Below, in pieces: positions 44,202-52,204 of a DNA stretch of 64,000 bases. The number at the start of each line of letters is the position of its first letter. Within the stretch, counting starts at the first letter, position 1. Location of the stretch: positions 186,001-250,000 of the forward strand of contig NZ_JAKRVY010000002.1 of assembly GCF_023638055.1 (NCBI RefSeq), read 5' to 3'. The DNA is from Natranaeroarchaeum aerophilus (lineage in GTDB: Archaea; Halobacteriota; Halobacteria; Halobacteriales; Natronoarchaeaceae). A program made the translations under genes and the position numbers. The notes beneath the pieces are model-generated. The model did no database searches. It saw only the letters and a program-made list of their open reading frames with translations, and had not been told where the DNA came from.

Positions 44202-45667
44202 CAGTCTGCCACCTCCTCGACGTCGTCGGCAGCAACCACGTCTGACGGTCCGTCGTCCAGGAACCGTCGGGCATCGGTAACTTCACCCTCTACCGCCGCT
44301 GCGGCGACCATCGCGGGACTCATGAGGACGGTCTTGCCGTCCTTGTCACCCTGCCGACCGATGAAGTTCCGGTTCGAGGATGAGGCACAGACCTCACCCG
44401 CTTCGAGCTTGTCGTCGTTCATCGCCAGACACATCGAACAGCCGGCACGTCGCCACTCCCAGCCGGCCTCGATGAACGTCTGGTCGATGCCGCGAGCCTC
44501 ACACTCCTTGCGGACCGTCTCCGATCCGGGAACTGCGAGCGCCCAGACGTCGTCGGGGACCTGCTGGCCCTCGATGATGTCGGCGGCGACCTCGAAGTCC
44601 GAGACGCGACCGTTCGTACAGGTACCAAGGAAGGCGACATCGACGTCGTAGCCGAGCATCGACTCGCCAGGGGAGAGCTCCATGTGATCGAGCGCCTGTT
44701 CGGCGGCCTCCTGTTCTGTCTGGGTGGGTAGATCCGAGGGAGCCGGAATCGGCTCGGATACCTCGATGACCTGTCCGGGGTTGATCCCCCAGGTGACCAG
44801 CGGGTCGATGTCGTCGACGTTGATCGTGACGACATCGTCGTACTCGGCGTCGTCGTCGCTTTTGATCGACTCCCAGTACTCGACGAGCTCGTCAAACGCC
44901 TCGCCCTCGGGGACGTACTCGCGACCGCGCAGGTACTCGTAGGTGGTCTCGTCGGGGTTGATATAGCCCGCACGAGCGCCGCCCTCGATCGACATGTTAC
45001 AGATCGCGAGCCGACCCTCCATGCCGAGTTCCTCGATAGCGGGGCCACCGTACTCGTAGACGTGGCCGACACCGCCGTCGACGCCCAGTTCCTGAATGAT
45101 CTTCATGATCACGTCTTTGGCGTAGACGCCGTCGCCGAGGCTCCCCTCGATCTCGATGCGGCGGACTTTCTGTTTGTCGGCGGCGATACAGCCGGTCGCG
45201 AGTACGTCGCGGATCTGGCTGGTGCCGATACCGACGCCGATCGAGCCGAATGCTCCGTGAGTCGCCGTGTGGCTGTCCCCGCAGGCAACGGTCATTCCGG
45301 GCTGGCTCAGCCCCAGCTCTGGCGCGACGACGTGAGTAATGCCCTGTTTCCCCGAGTCGAAGTCGAAGAAAGTGATACCGTTTTCGCTGGTGTTTTTCTC
45401 CAGAGCGCCCAGCATCTCCTCGGATTTCTCGTCTTCGAGGGGGCGTTTGCGTTTGTCCGCCTCGGTCGGGGCGATGTGGTCGGTCGTTGCGAACGTGCGG
45501 TCGGGGTACGCGACGTTGAGGTCCCGTTCGCGCAACATGCCAAACGCCTGTGGGCTCGTCACTTCGTGGACGAGATGCAGCCCGATGAACAGCTGATCCT
45601 GCCCGTTCGGCAGCTCCGTTACCTTGTGTTTCTCCCAGACTTTGTCGTACAGTGTTCCATCACTCAT
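44201..45667 (-). CDS. leuC: 3-isopropylmalate dehydratase large subunit
   Basis: This 488-residue subunit carries the 4Fe-4S cluster; the cysteines are in FLGTCTNGR and GCSMCLAMND. TVACGDSHTATHGAFGSIGVGIGTS and GMEGRLAICNMSIEGGARAG are the catalytic-domain motifs. The start at 45667 overlaps the stop of the preceding small gene by 8 nt. Confidence 0.95.
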   Translation of the reverse strand: MSDGTLYDKVWEKHKVTELPNGQDQLFIGLHLVHEVTSPQAFGMLRERDLNVAYPDRTFATTDHIAPTEADKRKRPLEDEKSEEMLGALEKNTSENGITFFDFDSGKQGITHVVAPELGLSQPGMTVACGDSHTATHGAFGSIGVGIGTSQIRDVLATGCIAADKQKVRRIEIEGSLGDGVYAKDVIMKIIQELGVDGGVGHVYEYGGPAIEELGMEGRLAICNMSIEGGARAGYINPDETTYEYLRGREYVPEGEAFDELVEYWESIKSDDDAEYDDVVTINVDDIDPLVTWGINPGQVIEVSEPIPAPSDLPTQTEQEAAEQALDHMELSPGESMLGYDVDVAFLGTCTNGRVSDFEVAADIIEGQQVPDDVWALAVPGSETVRKECEARGIDQTFIEAGWEWRRAGCSMCLAMNDDKLEAGEVCASSSNRNFIGRQGDKDGKTVLMSPAMVAAAAVEGEVTDARRFLDDGPSDVVAADDVEEVAD

Positions 45668-45902
45668 TATATACGTCCTCGTCGTTCGCGGCTACGTCAG
45701 ACTGCCGGTTCCCGCCCCGCTCGAAGGCGGGGGCCGCTCCCTCGCCCTGCGGCGGGACGTGATCGACGTCCGCCATTCGTTCGTCGTGCTGTTCGTCCTG
45801 TCCACCGTCGGTGACGACCGTTGGGCCGCGCTCGAACGAGCGGGCCGCGCTGGTGTCCCCGAACGGGTGGGTGTGATCGACGTCTCGCATGTTCTCAGTC
45901 AT
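45660..45902 (-). CDS. Small conserved protein in the ilv-leu operon
   Basis: This 80-residue hydrophilic protein contains [21 protein letters not shown] and a second echo, [21 protein letters not shown], so it looks like a degenerate duplication of one motif. It overlaps ilvC by 8 nt upstream and leuC by 8 nt downstream, which argues strongly that it is translated. A gene at this position is also found in related haloarchaea. Function unknown; it may contact IlvC or LeuC. Confidence 0.75.
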   Translation of the reverse strand: MTENMRDVDHTHPFGDTSAARSFERGPTVVTDGGQDEQHDERMADVDHVPPQGEGAAPAFERGGNRQSDVAANDEDVYNE

Positions 45903-46926
45903 CTGCTGGCGCTTCCGCTTTTTCCTCCTCCCACGCGAACAGTTCGCGCAGGCTGCCGCCGACGTCCTCGATCTCGTGTCCTTCCTCGGCGGCGCGCAGT
46001 TGTTTGTAGCTCGGTCGGTTCGTCTGGTTTTCGGTGATCCACTCGCGGGCGAACTCGCCGTTTTGAACCTCTTCGAGGACCTCCTCCATTCCCTCGCGGG
46101 CGTACTCCTCGTCGACGACGTACTCGCCGCGGGTGAGCCCGCCGTACTCGGCAGTGTCGGAGACGGAGTTCCACATCCCCATCAGCCCGCCCTCGTAGAT
46201 GAGATCGACGATGAGCTTCATCTCGTTCATGCACTCGAAGTACGCCATCTCGGGGGAGTAGCCGGCGTCGACGAGCGTCTCGTAGCCCATCTTCATCAGC
46301 TCGGTGACGCCGCCACAGAGGACGGCCTGCTCCCCGAACAGGTCGGTTTCGACCTCCTCCTGGAACGAGGTCTCGATGACGCCCGCTCGCGTGCAGCCGA
46401 TCGCCTCGGCGTAGGCAAGCGACTGGTCTTTGGCGTCGCCGGTTGCGTCCTGATACACCGCGATCAGGCCCGGGACGCCCTCGCCGCGCTGGTAGGTACG
46501 GCGCACGAGGTGGCCCGGCGATTTCGGCGCGACCATCGTCACGTCGACGTCCTCCGGCGGTCGGATCTGCCCGTAGTGGATGTTGAAGCCGTGAGCGAAC
46601 TGCAGGGTGTCACCGGCATCCAGTCCGTCCTCGATCGCCTCGTACACTGCGGGCTGGATCGTGTCGGGGACGAGCATCTGGACGATGTCGGCCTCGGCGG
46701 CGGCGACGTCGGGCGTCTCGACACGTAGCCCCTCGCTTTCGGCCTCGGGCCACGAGGAGGAATCCTCGCGCAGGCCGACGATCACGTCGACGCCGCTGTC
46801 GTGCAGGTTGAGCGCGTGAGCGTGGCCCTGGCTCCCGTAGCCGAGAACGGCGACCGTCTTGTCTTCGATGTACGTGCTATCCGCGTCTTCGTCCCGATAT
46901 ACTGTCGTTGTAAATTCGTCTGCCAT
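45895..46926 (-). CDS. ilvC: Ketol-acid reductoisomerase (class I)
   Basis: This 343-residue enzyme converts acetolactate to dihydroxyisovalerate using NAD(P)H and Mg. The Rossmann motif [17 protein letters not shown] is near residue 30, [15 protein letters not shown] follows, and the knotted C-terminal domain has [16 protein letters not shown] and the metal-binding glutamates. Length fits class I. Confidence 0.96.
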   Translation of the reverse strand: MADEFTTTVYRDEDADSTYIEDKTVAVLGYGSQGHAHALNLHDSGVDVIVGLREDSSSWPEAESEGLRVETPDVAAAEADIVQMLVPDTIQPAVYEAIEDGLDAGDTLQFAHGFNIHYGQIRPPEDVDVTMVAPKSPGHLVRRTYQRGEGVPGLIAVYQDATGDAKDQSLAYAEAIGCTRAGVIETSFQEEVETDLFGEQAVLCGGVTELMKMGYETLVDAGYSPEMAYFECMNEMKLIVDLIYEGGLMGMWNSVSDTAEYGGLTRGEYVVDEEYAREGMEEVLEEVQNGEFAREWITENQTNRPSYKQLRAAEEGHEIEDVGGSLRELFAWEEEKAEAPADD

Positions 46927-46941
46927 TGTAACTCTCAGTTG

Positions 46942-47601
46942 TCAGTCGTCGGCCGGCACTTCTTTGCTTTCCGGTTCTGCGATCTGCGGTCCGTCGGGCG
47001 CGGTCCGTTCTGCGCCACGGGTCAGAGCCGCTGTCCCGGTGCGGACGATCTCCACGATTCCGAACTGCTCGAACGCGTCGATCGCCGCGTCGATCTTCTG
47101 CTCGCTCCCCGTGATTTCGACGGTGACGGTCTCCCGCCCGGCGTCGACGGCCTGCCCACCGTACATCTCCGCCAGCGACTGGACCTGATCGGGGTGGCTG
47201 CCCTCGACCTTGATCAGGGCCAGATCGCGCCGGGTCGCGTCGGCCGGCAGCTCGGTCACGGAGACGACCGGCACCAGCTTCTGCAGCTGCTTTTTCGCCT
47301 GCTCGATGCCCGGCCCGGACTCCTCGATGACGAGCGTGATCCGGGCGCGGTCCTCGTCCGTCGTCGCACCGACGGTCAGGCTCTCGATGTTGAACTGTCG
47401 GCGGCTAAACAGTGAGGCGACGTTCGCGAGCACGCCCGGCTCGTGAGCGACCAGCGCGGAGAGTACCGCCTGCTGCGTGTCGGGCTCGGCCTCGGCGTCC
47501 GGGTCGATCCGGATCCCCTGGGCGTTGCGTCGTCGCGACGTCTCCGGTCGTTCGCTCGGATGCGGTCCCTCCAGTGCCTTGGAATCGATGTCGTCGCTCA
47601 T
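46942..47601 (-). CDS. ilvN: Acetolactate synthase regulatory subunit
   Basis: This 219-residue protein has an ACT domain (VLSALVAHEPGVLANVASLFSRRQFNIESL) and a second C-terminal ACT-like domain. It confers valine feedback inhibition on IlvB. An N-terminal extension of about 35 residues precedes the ACT domain. It starts 2 nt after the ilvB stop. Confidence 0.94.
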   Translation of the reverse strand: MSDDIDSKALEGPHPSERPETSRRRNAQGIRIDPDAEAEPDTQQAVLSALVAHEPGVLANVASLFSRRQFNIESLTVGATTDEDRARITLVIEESGPGIEQAKKQLQKLVPVVSVTELPADATRRDLALIKVEGSHPDQVQSLAEMYGGQAVDAGRETVTVEITGSEQKIDAAIDAFEQFGIVEIVRTGTAALTRGAERTAPDGPQIAEPESKEVPADD

Positions 47602-47603
47602 TG

Positions 47604-49367
47604 TTAGATGTCATCCAGCTGGCTTGCGTTCAGTGCGAACTTCCCGTTGTTGCCGCCGCTTGGAACCATCGGGTAGACGTTCGCCTGCGGGTCGATGCGG
47701 AAGTCGATGACAGTCGGGCCGTCGTACTCCATCGCGGCCTCGACAGCGTCTGCGACCTCGTCGTAGTTCTCGACCGCCTCGCCGTGGGCACCGAAGGCCT
47801 CGGCGAGCTTGTCGAATTCGGGACACCAGCCGTACTCCGAGGCGGCGTGTCGCCCCTCGAAGAAGGCGTCCTGCCACTGGCGAACCATCCCGATGTACTC
47901 GTTGTTCAACACGGCGACGGTGATGTCCATGTTCTCGCGGACGGCGACAGAGAGCTCCTGCATCGTCATCAGGAACGACCCATCGCCCTCGAAACAGATG
48001 ACCTCCTGGTCGTCGTCGGCCGCGACGCGTGCGCCGATCGCCGCGGGCAGGCCATAGCCCATCGTCCCCAGCCCGTTCGAGCTGACGAACGTGCGCGGTT
48101 CCAGCCAGTCCCAGTACTGCCAGGCCCACATCTGGTGCTGGCCGACGCCGGTGGTGACGATCGCGCGATCGCTCGTGGCCTCGTCCAGCGCCTCGACGAC
48201 GAACTCCGGCTGGAGCGCGCGGTCCTCGGGGACCGGGTAGTCCATCGGATACTCCGCCTTCCACGTCTGGCACTGGTCGCGCCACTCGTCGGCGTCGGGC
48301 GCGTGCTCGATCTCGGCGTCGAGCTGCTCGATCACCGTGCCCGCGTCGCCGATCAGCGGGTAGTCCGCGTGGACGTTCTTGCTGATCTCGGCGGGATCGA
48401 TATCGACGTGGACGACCTCGGCGTCGGGCGCGAACGTCTCGATGCCGCCGGTCAGCCGGTCGTCGAAGCGCGTCCCGATGCCGATCAGCAGGCTGGAGTG
48501 GTGCATCGCCATGTTGGCGAAGCCGGTCCCGTGCATTCCAGCACCTTCCATCGATAGCTCGTGGTCCTCCGGGAACGCACCGGTACCCGGCATCGTCGTG
48601 ACGACCGGAATCTCGTACTCCGTCGCGAACTCGTACAGTTCATCCGAGGCCTCACTTCGGATGACGCCACCACCCGCGAGAATTGTGGGGCGTTCGGCGG
48701 CTTCGATCGCGCGTGCGGCTTCAGCGATGCTGTCCGGCTCGGCGTGTTCGGTGTACTGGTACGTGTCCGGCACCGTCGCTTCGCCCGGTTCGGTGTCGGT
48801 CTCGCCCAGCGTGATATCCTTGGGCAGGTCGACCAGGGTCGGACCGGGTCGTCCCTCCCGGGAGAGGGCAAGCGCCGAACCGACGTCGTCGCCGACAGTG
48901 TCGGAGTCGTCAGCGAAGATGTTGTGTTTCGTGATCGGGTCGGTCACCCCGGTCGTATCCGTCTCCTGAAAGGCGTCGTTGCCGACGAAGTTCGTCGGGA
49001 CCTGCCCGGTCAGGGCGACGAACGGATCCGAATCCATCGAGGCGTCCGCGATGCCCGTGATGAGGTTCGTCGCGCCGGGCCCGGAGGTTGCCAGACAGAC
49101 GCCGGGGTCGTTTGCGACGACGCCGTAGGCGTCTGCGGCGTGGGCCGCACCCTGCTCGTGAGCCATCGTGACGTGGGTGAGCTGGTCGGAGCTGTACAGC
49201 GCATCGTAGACGGGCATGATTGCGCCGCCCTGAACGCCAAAGAGGTGTTCGACGCCGTCGTTTTCGAGCGCCCGGACGACCGCCTCCGCGCCCGTGGTGA
49301 CGGGTTGCTGGTCCGTTTCGCCGTCTTCCTCCTCGTCGAACTCCGCGGCGTGTGCCGGTTCGCTCAT
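47604..49367 (-). CDS. ilvB: Acetolactate synthase catalytic subunit
   Basis: This 587-residue ThDP enzyme condenses two pyruvates, or pyruvate and 2-oxobutyrate. FGVQGGAIMPVYDAL, the catalytic-Glu region MAHEQGAAHAADAYG, and the ThDP-binding motif GDGSFLMTMQELSVAVREN are intact. It has a long 5' leader (about 234 nt) that contains a leader-peptide-like ORF. It is first in the ilvBNC-leuCD operon. Confidence 0.96.
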   Translation of the reverse strand: MSEPAHAAEFDEEEDGETDQQPVTTGAEAVVRALENDGVEHLFGVQGGAIMPVYDALYSSDQLTHVTMAHEQGAAHAADAYGVVANDPGVCLATSGPGATNLITGIADASMDSDPFVALTGQVPTNFVGNDAFQETDTTGVTDPITKHNIFADDSDTVGDDVGSALALSREGRPGPTLVDLPKDITLGETDTEPGEATVPDTYQYTEHAEPDSIAEAARAIEAAERPTILAGGGVIRSEASDELYEFATEYEIPVVTTMPGTGAFPEDHELSMEGAGMHGTGFANMAMHHSSLLIGIGTRFDDRLTGGIETFAPDAEVVHVDIDPAEISKNVHADYPLIGDAGTVIEQLDAEIEHAPDADEWRDQCQTWKAEYPMDYPVPEDRALQPEFVVEALDEATSDRAIVTTGVGQHQMWAWQYWDWLEPRTFVSSNGLGTMGYGLPAAIGARVAADDDQEVICFEGDGSFLMTMQELSVAVRENMDITVAVLNNEYIGMVRQWQDAFFEGRHAASEYGWCPEFDKLAEAFGAHGEAVENYDEVADAVEAAMEYDGPTVIDFRIDPQANVYPMVPSGGNNGKFALNASQLDDI

Positions 49368-49505
49368 GCACGATCACCTGTCGGTCGTGCTGTGGTGGTT
49401 GGCTGGCGATACTGTCGTCGTGGGTGTCGGGATCGATACATGGTTCGAGCGGTGACTGTGTGATCTACGAGCGATGCGGGCCGGGTCGAAAACTGTGGTA
49501 GTGGT

Positions 49506-49521
49506 GGGGCTAGAAGGCCCC
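49506..49521 (-). promoter_or_regulatory. GC hairpin at the end of the leader-peptide ORF (candidate attenuator)
   Basis: On the minus strand GGGGC and GCCCC pair around a 6-nt loop that contains the leader stop codon (TAG). TTTT occurs 13 nt after the hairpin. An 8-nt segment GTGTGATC in the leader codons (49525-49532) can also pair with GATCACAC downstream (49458-49465), which would enclose this hairpin. Confidence 0.45.
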
Positions 49522-49599
49522 TACGATCACACCGAGAAGACGTCGGACGGACCGGGCGCTGGTGGCCTCGGGCGCACCAGTCGTGGCGGTCCGTGTCAT
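49510..49599 (-). CDS. Putative ilv leader peptide (29 residues)
   Basis: ATG at 49599, stop TAG at 49510-49512. The last 11 residues read RRLLGVIVGAF, with Leu, Leu, Val, Ile and Val within six codons, that is, all three amino acids the operon makes. A TATA-like ATTATGTATA is about 27 nt upstream of the ATG, so the ORF would be read leaderlessly as the first thing on the ilvB transcript. It is not in frame with ilvB. Translation and function are inferred. Confidence 0.6.
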   Translation of the reverse strand: MTRTATTGAPEATSARSVRRLLGVIVGAF

Positions 49600-49622
49600 C
49601 AGTACGTTGGTGATGCTCTTCG

Positions 49623-49634
49623 TATACATAATTC
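49623..49634 (-). promoter_or_regulatory. TATA box of the ilvB transcript
   Basis: AATTATGTATAC on the minus strand, centred near 49628, predicts a transcription start near 49601, directly before the leader-peptide ATG and about 234 nt before ilvB. Confidence 0.5.
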
Positions 49635-49707
49635 TTGTGAGTCGCCGAGCACTGATCGGTCAGCGACTGCTCGGGGTTGTCACTACCGGCGAACCCGGAC
49701 GTGGCCA

Positions 49708-50938
49708 TCAGGCGCGGACCTCCTCGGTGCGCTTGATGCCCTGCTCGCGGGCGAACTCCTTCAGCATCTCCATCGTCACACGTTCCTTCTCCGCACCGCG
49801 GTCTTTCACCTGACGTGTGAGCGCCCGGACCTCCTCGTCGGTCGGCGCGAAGCCGGCGTCTTCCAGCCGTTCGCGGACGGAGTGGTTGCCGGTGTGTTTG
49901 CCCAGCACCAGTTTGCGGTGTGCGCCGACCATCTCGGGAGTCATGACGCCCGGCTCGAACGTATCGGAGTTCTCGATGACGCCTGCGGCGTGGATGCCGC
50001 TCTCGTGGGAGAAGGCGTTCTCGCCGACGACGGGCTTGTTGCCCGGTACGTCGATGCCGCTTTTCTCCTCGACCAGCTGTGAGAGCTCGGTGATACGGGT
50101 CGTGTCGATCCCAGTGTCGACCTGATAGACCGACTCGATCGCCATCACGAACTCCTCGTAGGCCGCGTTGCCAGCGCGCTCGCCGATCGAGTTGACCGAC
50201 ACCTGGGCCTGTTTCGCGCCCGCCTCGATGCCCGAGAGGGCGTTGGCGGTCGCCAGCCCGAAGTCGTCGTGAGTGTGGACGTCGACGTTCGCGTCGGTGT
50301 GGTCCACGACCGTTCGGATCAGGTCGTAAAAGCGGCGCGGCGTCGCGACGCCACAGGTATCGGGGATGTTGATCCAGTCGGTTCCGGCCTCGGTTACCTC
50401 CTCGATTACCTCGATCAGGTAGTCCTCGTCGGTGCGGGTCGCATCCATCGGCGAGTACATGCAGATCGCGCCTGCATCCTTCACTCGCTCGACGGCTGCG
50501 ACCGAACGCTCTACTACTTCCTCGCGGGTCGCGTGCATCGAATCCTCGATCTGGACGTCGCTCGTCGAGGAGAACACGTGGACCATCTCGACGCCGCTGT
50601 CGAGGGCGGCCTCGATGTCCTTGTCGACGACCCGGGCCAGGCCACAGGTCGTCGTTGCTGTGTTCTCGGCGATGTCACGCACCGCCTCGAACTCCGCGTC
50701 GGAGTTGACGGGGAACCCGGCCTCGATGACGTGGGTGCCCATCTCGTCCAGCACCGCCGCTATCTCGCGTTTGTCTTCGTACGAGAACGACGTGCGGGGT
50801 GACTGTTCTCCGTCGCGGAGTGTGGTATCGAAAACGCGTGCTGACTCAATTTCGTCAGTGGAATCTAACGTGCCCTGGAAGAACTCGACCCCCCTGACTG
50901 GTGTCAGAGGACGAATCCATGGACGCTTGGTCGGACAT
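49708..50938 (-). CDS. leuA: 2-isopropylmalate synthase-type enzyme, 5' end frameshifted
   Basis: The body (about 400 residues) has FDTTLRDGEQSPRTSF, HVIEAGFPVNSDAEF, VDVHTHDDFGLATAN and SHESGIHAAG, the LeuA/homocitrate/citramalate synthase motifs. This frame, with VEFFQGTLDSTDEIE at its start, has no ATG, GTG or TTG upstream. The only well-placed start is ATG 50938, about 30 nt after a TATA box (50963-50972), but it reads MSDQASMDSSSDTSQGG in another frame. The two frames would join if one base were removed from the six-C run at 50889-50894. So the gene has a frameshift, a sequencing error, or an unusual start. 2-isopropylmalate synthase is supported by the adjacent leu/ilv genes. Confidence 0.8.
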
Positions 50939-50962
50939 GGTACCTCAATGAATCACGTCTTC

Positions 50963-50972
50963 ACATATAAGC
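50963..50972 (-). promoter_or_regulatory. TATA box of leuA
   Basis: CTTATATGTG on the minus strand predicts a transcription start about 3 nt before ATG 50938, which supports that codon as the intended start. Confidence 0.55.
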
Positions 50973-51092
50973 GTGTCGTTCGTTCGCCCACTCACACCCA
51001 CGAGGCGGGACGCAAATATTACAATTCCACAGTTGGCCCCCGCCCCGTCGAACTGAGAAGGTTTTTTCTCGGGGGGGTGCCTCGGGTGGGAC

Positions 51093-51392
51093 ATGTCCGA
51101 TTTCAACCTCGATCTCCGGTCGGTCGAAGACCACCTCGAGGACGAAGAAGACGGCGAGAGCTTCGAGGGCCGTGTTGTGCTGGGCGTGCTTGATGGGACA
51201 ACTGATCCCGCGGAGTGGCTCCAGACCGTGCTGGGGGGGAACGTCCTCGTACTCAATGTGGATGGCGACGTGAACGAACTGGCTGCTGGCTTCGCACGGG
51301 AAGTGCGCGACGAGGACGGGGAACTCGTCCACTTCCGGGGCTTTCTGATCGTCACGCCGCCCGGCGTCGATATCGATCGGGAACGACTGTAG
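51093..51392 (+). CDS. DUF5779-family protein
   Basis: This 99-residue acidic protein contains VVLGVLDGTTDPAEWLQTVL, VLVLNVDGDVNELAAGFAREV and HFRGFLIVTPPGVDID, which I recognise as the haloarchaeal DUF5779 family. Soluble, unknown function. A GGTTTTTTCTC stretch about 27 nt upstream of ATG may be its TATA box. Confidence 0.82.
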   Translation: MSDFNLDLRSVEDHLEDEEDGESFEGRVVLGVLDGTTDPAEWLQTVLGGNVLVLNVDGDVNELAAGFAREVRDEDGELVHFRGFLIVTPPGVDIDRERL

Positions 51393-51448
51393 CTCAGTCT
51401 TTCCGCACGCCCATCTGTAGTTGATCCGTTCCGTACGCCCGGCTATAG

Positions 51449-52096
51449 CTAATCCGTTCCGTACGCCCGGTTGAACCGGCTTTCGGAGAGCAAGAGGTCT
51501 TCCATTGCGGGCATGTGTTTGACGTTGAAGACGACTTTCGTGTCCTCGGTCACCGGCGTCGTGATACAGGACAGTCGGATTCCTCGGTCGATCATCTCCT
51601 GAGTGAGAACGTGGCTCGTCGGAATCGGAACCTCACCGTCGATCACCGCGACGGCGCAGTTCGAGCAGGCCCCGCCACGACAGGCGAATGGCCACGCCAG
51701 CCCGGCGTTCTCGGCGGCTTCGAGCAACGTCTCCCGTTCCTCGACAGTGATTTCGCCGTAGTCTGCGTTCCCCAGATTCGCGTCGGCCGCCTTCTCGAAG
51801 AGGTCCTCGTCGTCGAGGCTCCAGCCGTGCTCGTCCAGTCGCTCGTAGTTGAGAAACTCAACCCGATACTGCGGACGTTTTTCCGTCTCTTCGACAGGGT
51901 CGCTCCCCTCGTGAACGGAGACGGGACTGACCTTGCCCGCCTCGATCCGCTCGTAGGCAGTCTTGACGGCCTGGAACGCGCGAGCGGAGCCGCCATGATC
52001 GGGATGGGTCTCCTTGACCCGTTCCCGGTAGGCCTCCAGTAGTTCCTCCTCGTCCGCGTCGCGGGCGACGCCGAGGATGTCGTACGGGGATGCCAC
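51449..52096 (-). CDS. J-domain fused to 2Fe-2S ferredoxin
   Basis: This 215-residue protein joins an N-terminal DnaJ-type J-domain (SPYDILGVARDADEEELLEAYRERV, with HPDHGGS carrying the HPD motif near residue 32-34) to a plant-type ferredoxin. The cluster cysteines are in CRGGACSNC and SCITTP. The ferredoxin resembles halophilic 2Fe-2S ferredoxins with an acidic insertion. A J-domain would recruit Hsp70 (DnaK), perhaps for folding or cluster insertion. Confidence 0.9.
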   Translation of the reverse strand: MASPYDILGVARDADEEELLEAYRERVKETHPDHGGSARAFQAVKTAYERIEAGKVSPVSVHEGSDPVEETEKRPQYRVEFLNYERLDEHGWSLDDEDLFEKAADANLGNADYGEITVEERETLLEAAENAGLAWPFACRGGACSNCAVAVIDGEVPIPTSHVLTQEMIDRGIRLSCITTPVTEDTKVVFNVKHMPAMEDLLLSESRFNRAYGTD

Positions 52097-52204
52097 GGAC
52101 GCGGCTAGCGGCCCGGCATATATATTCCCTACTTTTGACCCGTCGTTCGCCGGTACCGGACGTCCAGCGGTAGCGGGCTAGGCTGGTACGGGCCCTGAAC
52201 ACGC

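Noticed and set aside
49506-49521. Calling the leader hairpin a strong intrinsic terminator
   Set aside because: The T-run is only four bases and starts 13 nt after the stem, so it is weaker than a bacterial-style terminator; it is listed as a candidate attenuator only.
49364-49708. 114-codon open frame on the minus strand covering the ilvB leader
   Set aside because: Residue use is basic and arginine/histidine-rich, unlike haloarchaeal proteins, and the TATA box lies inside it. The 29-codon ORF in another frame fits the promoter better.
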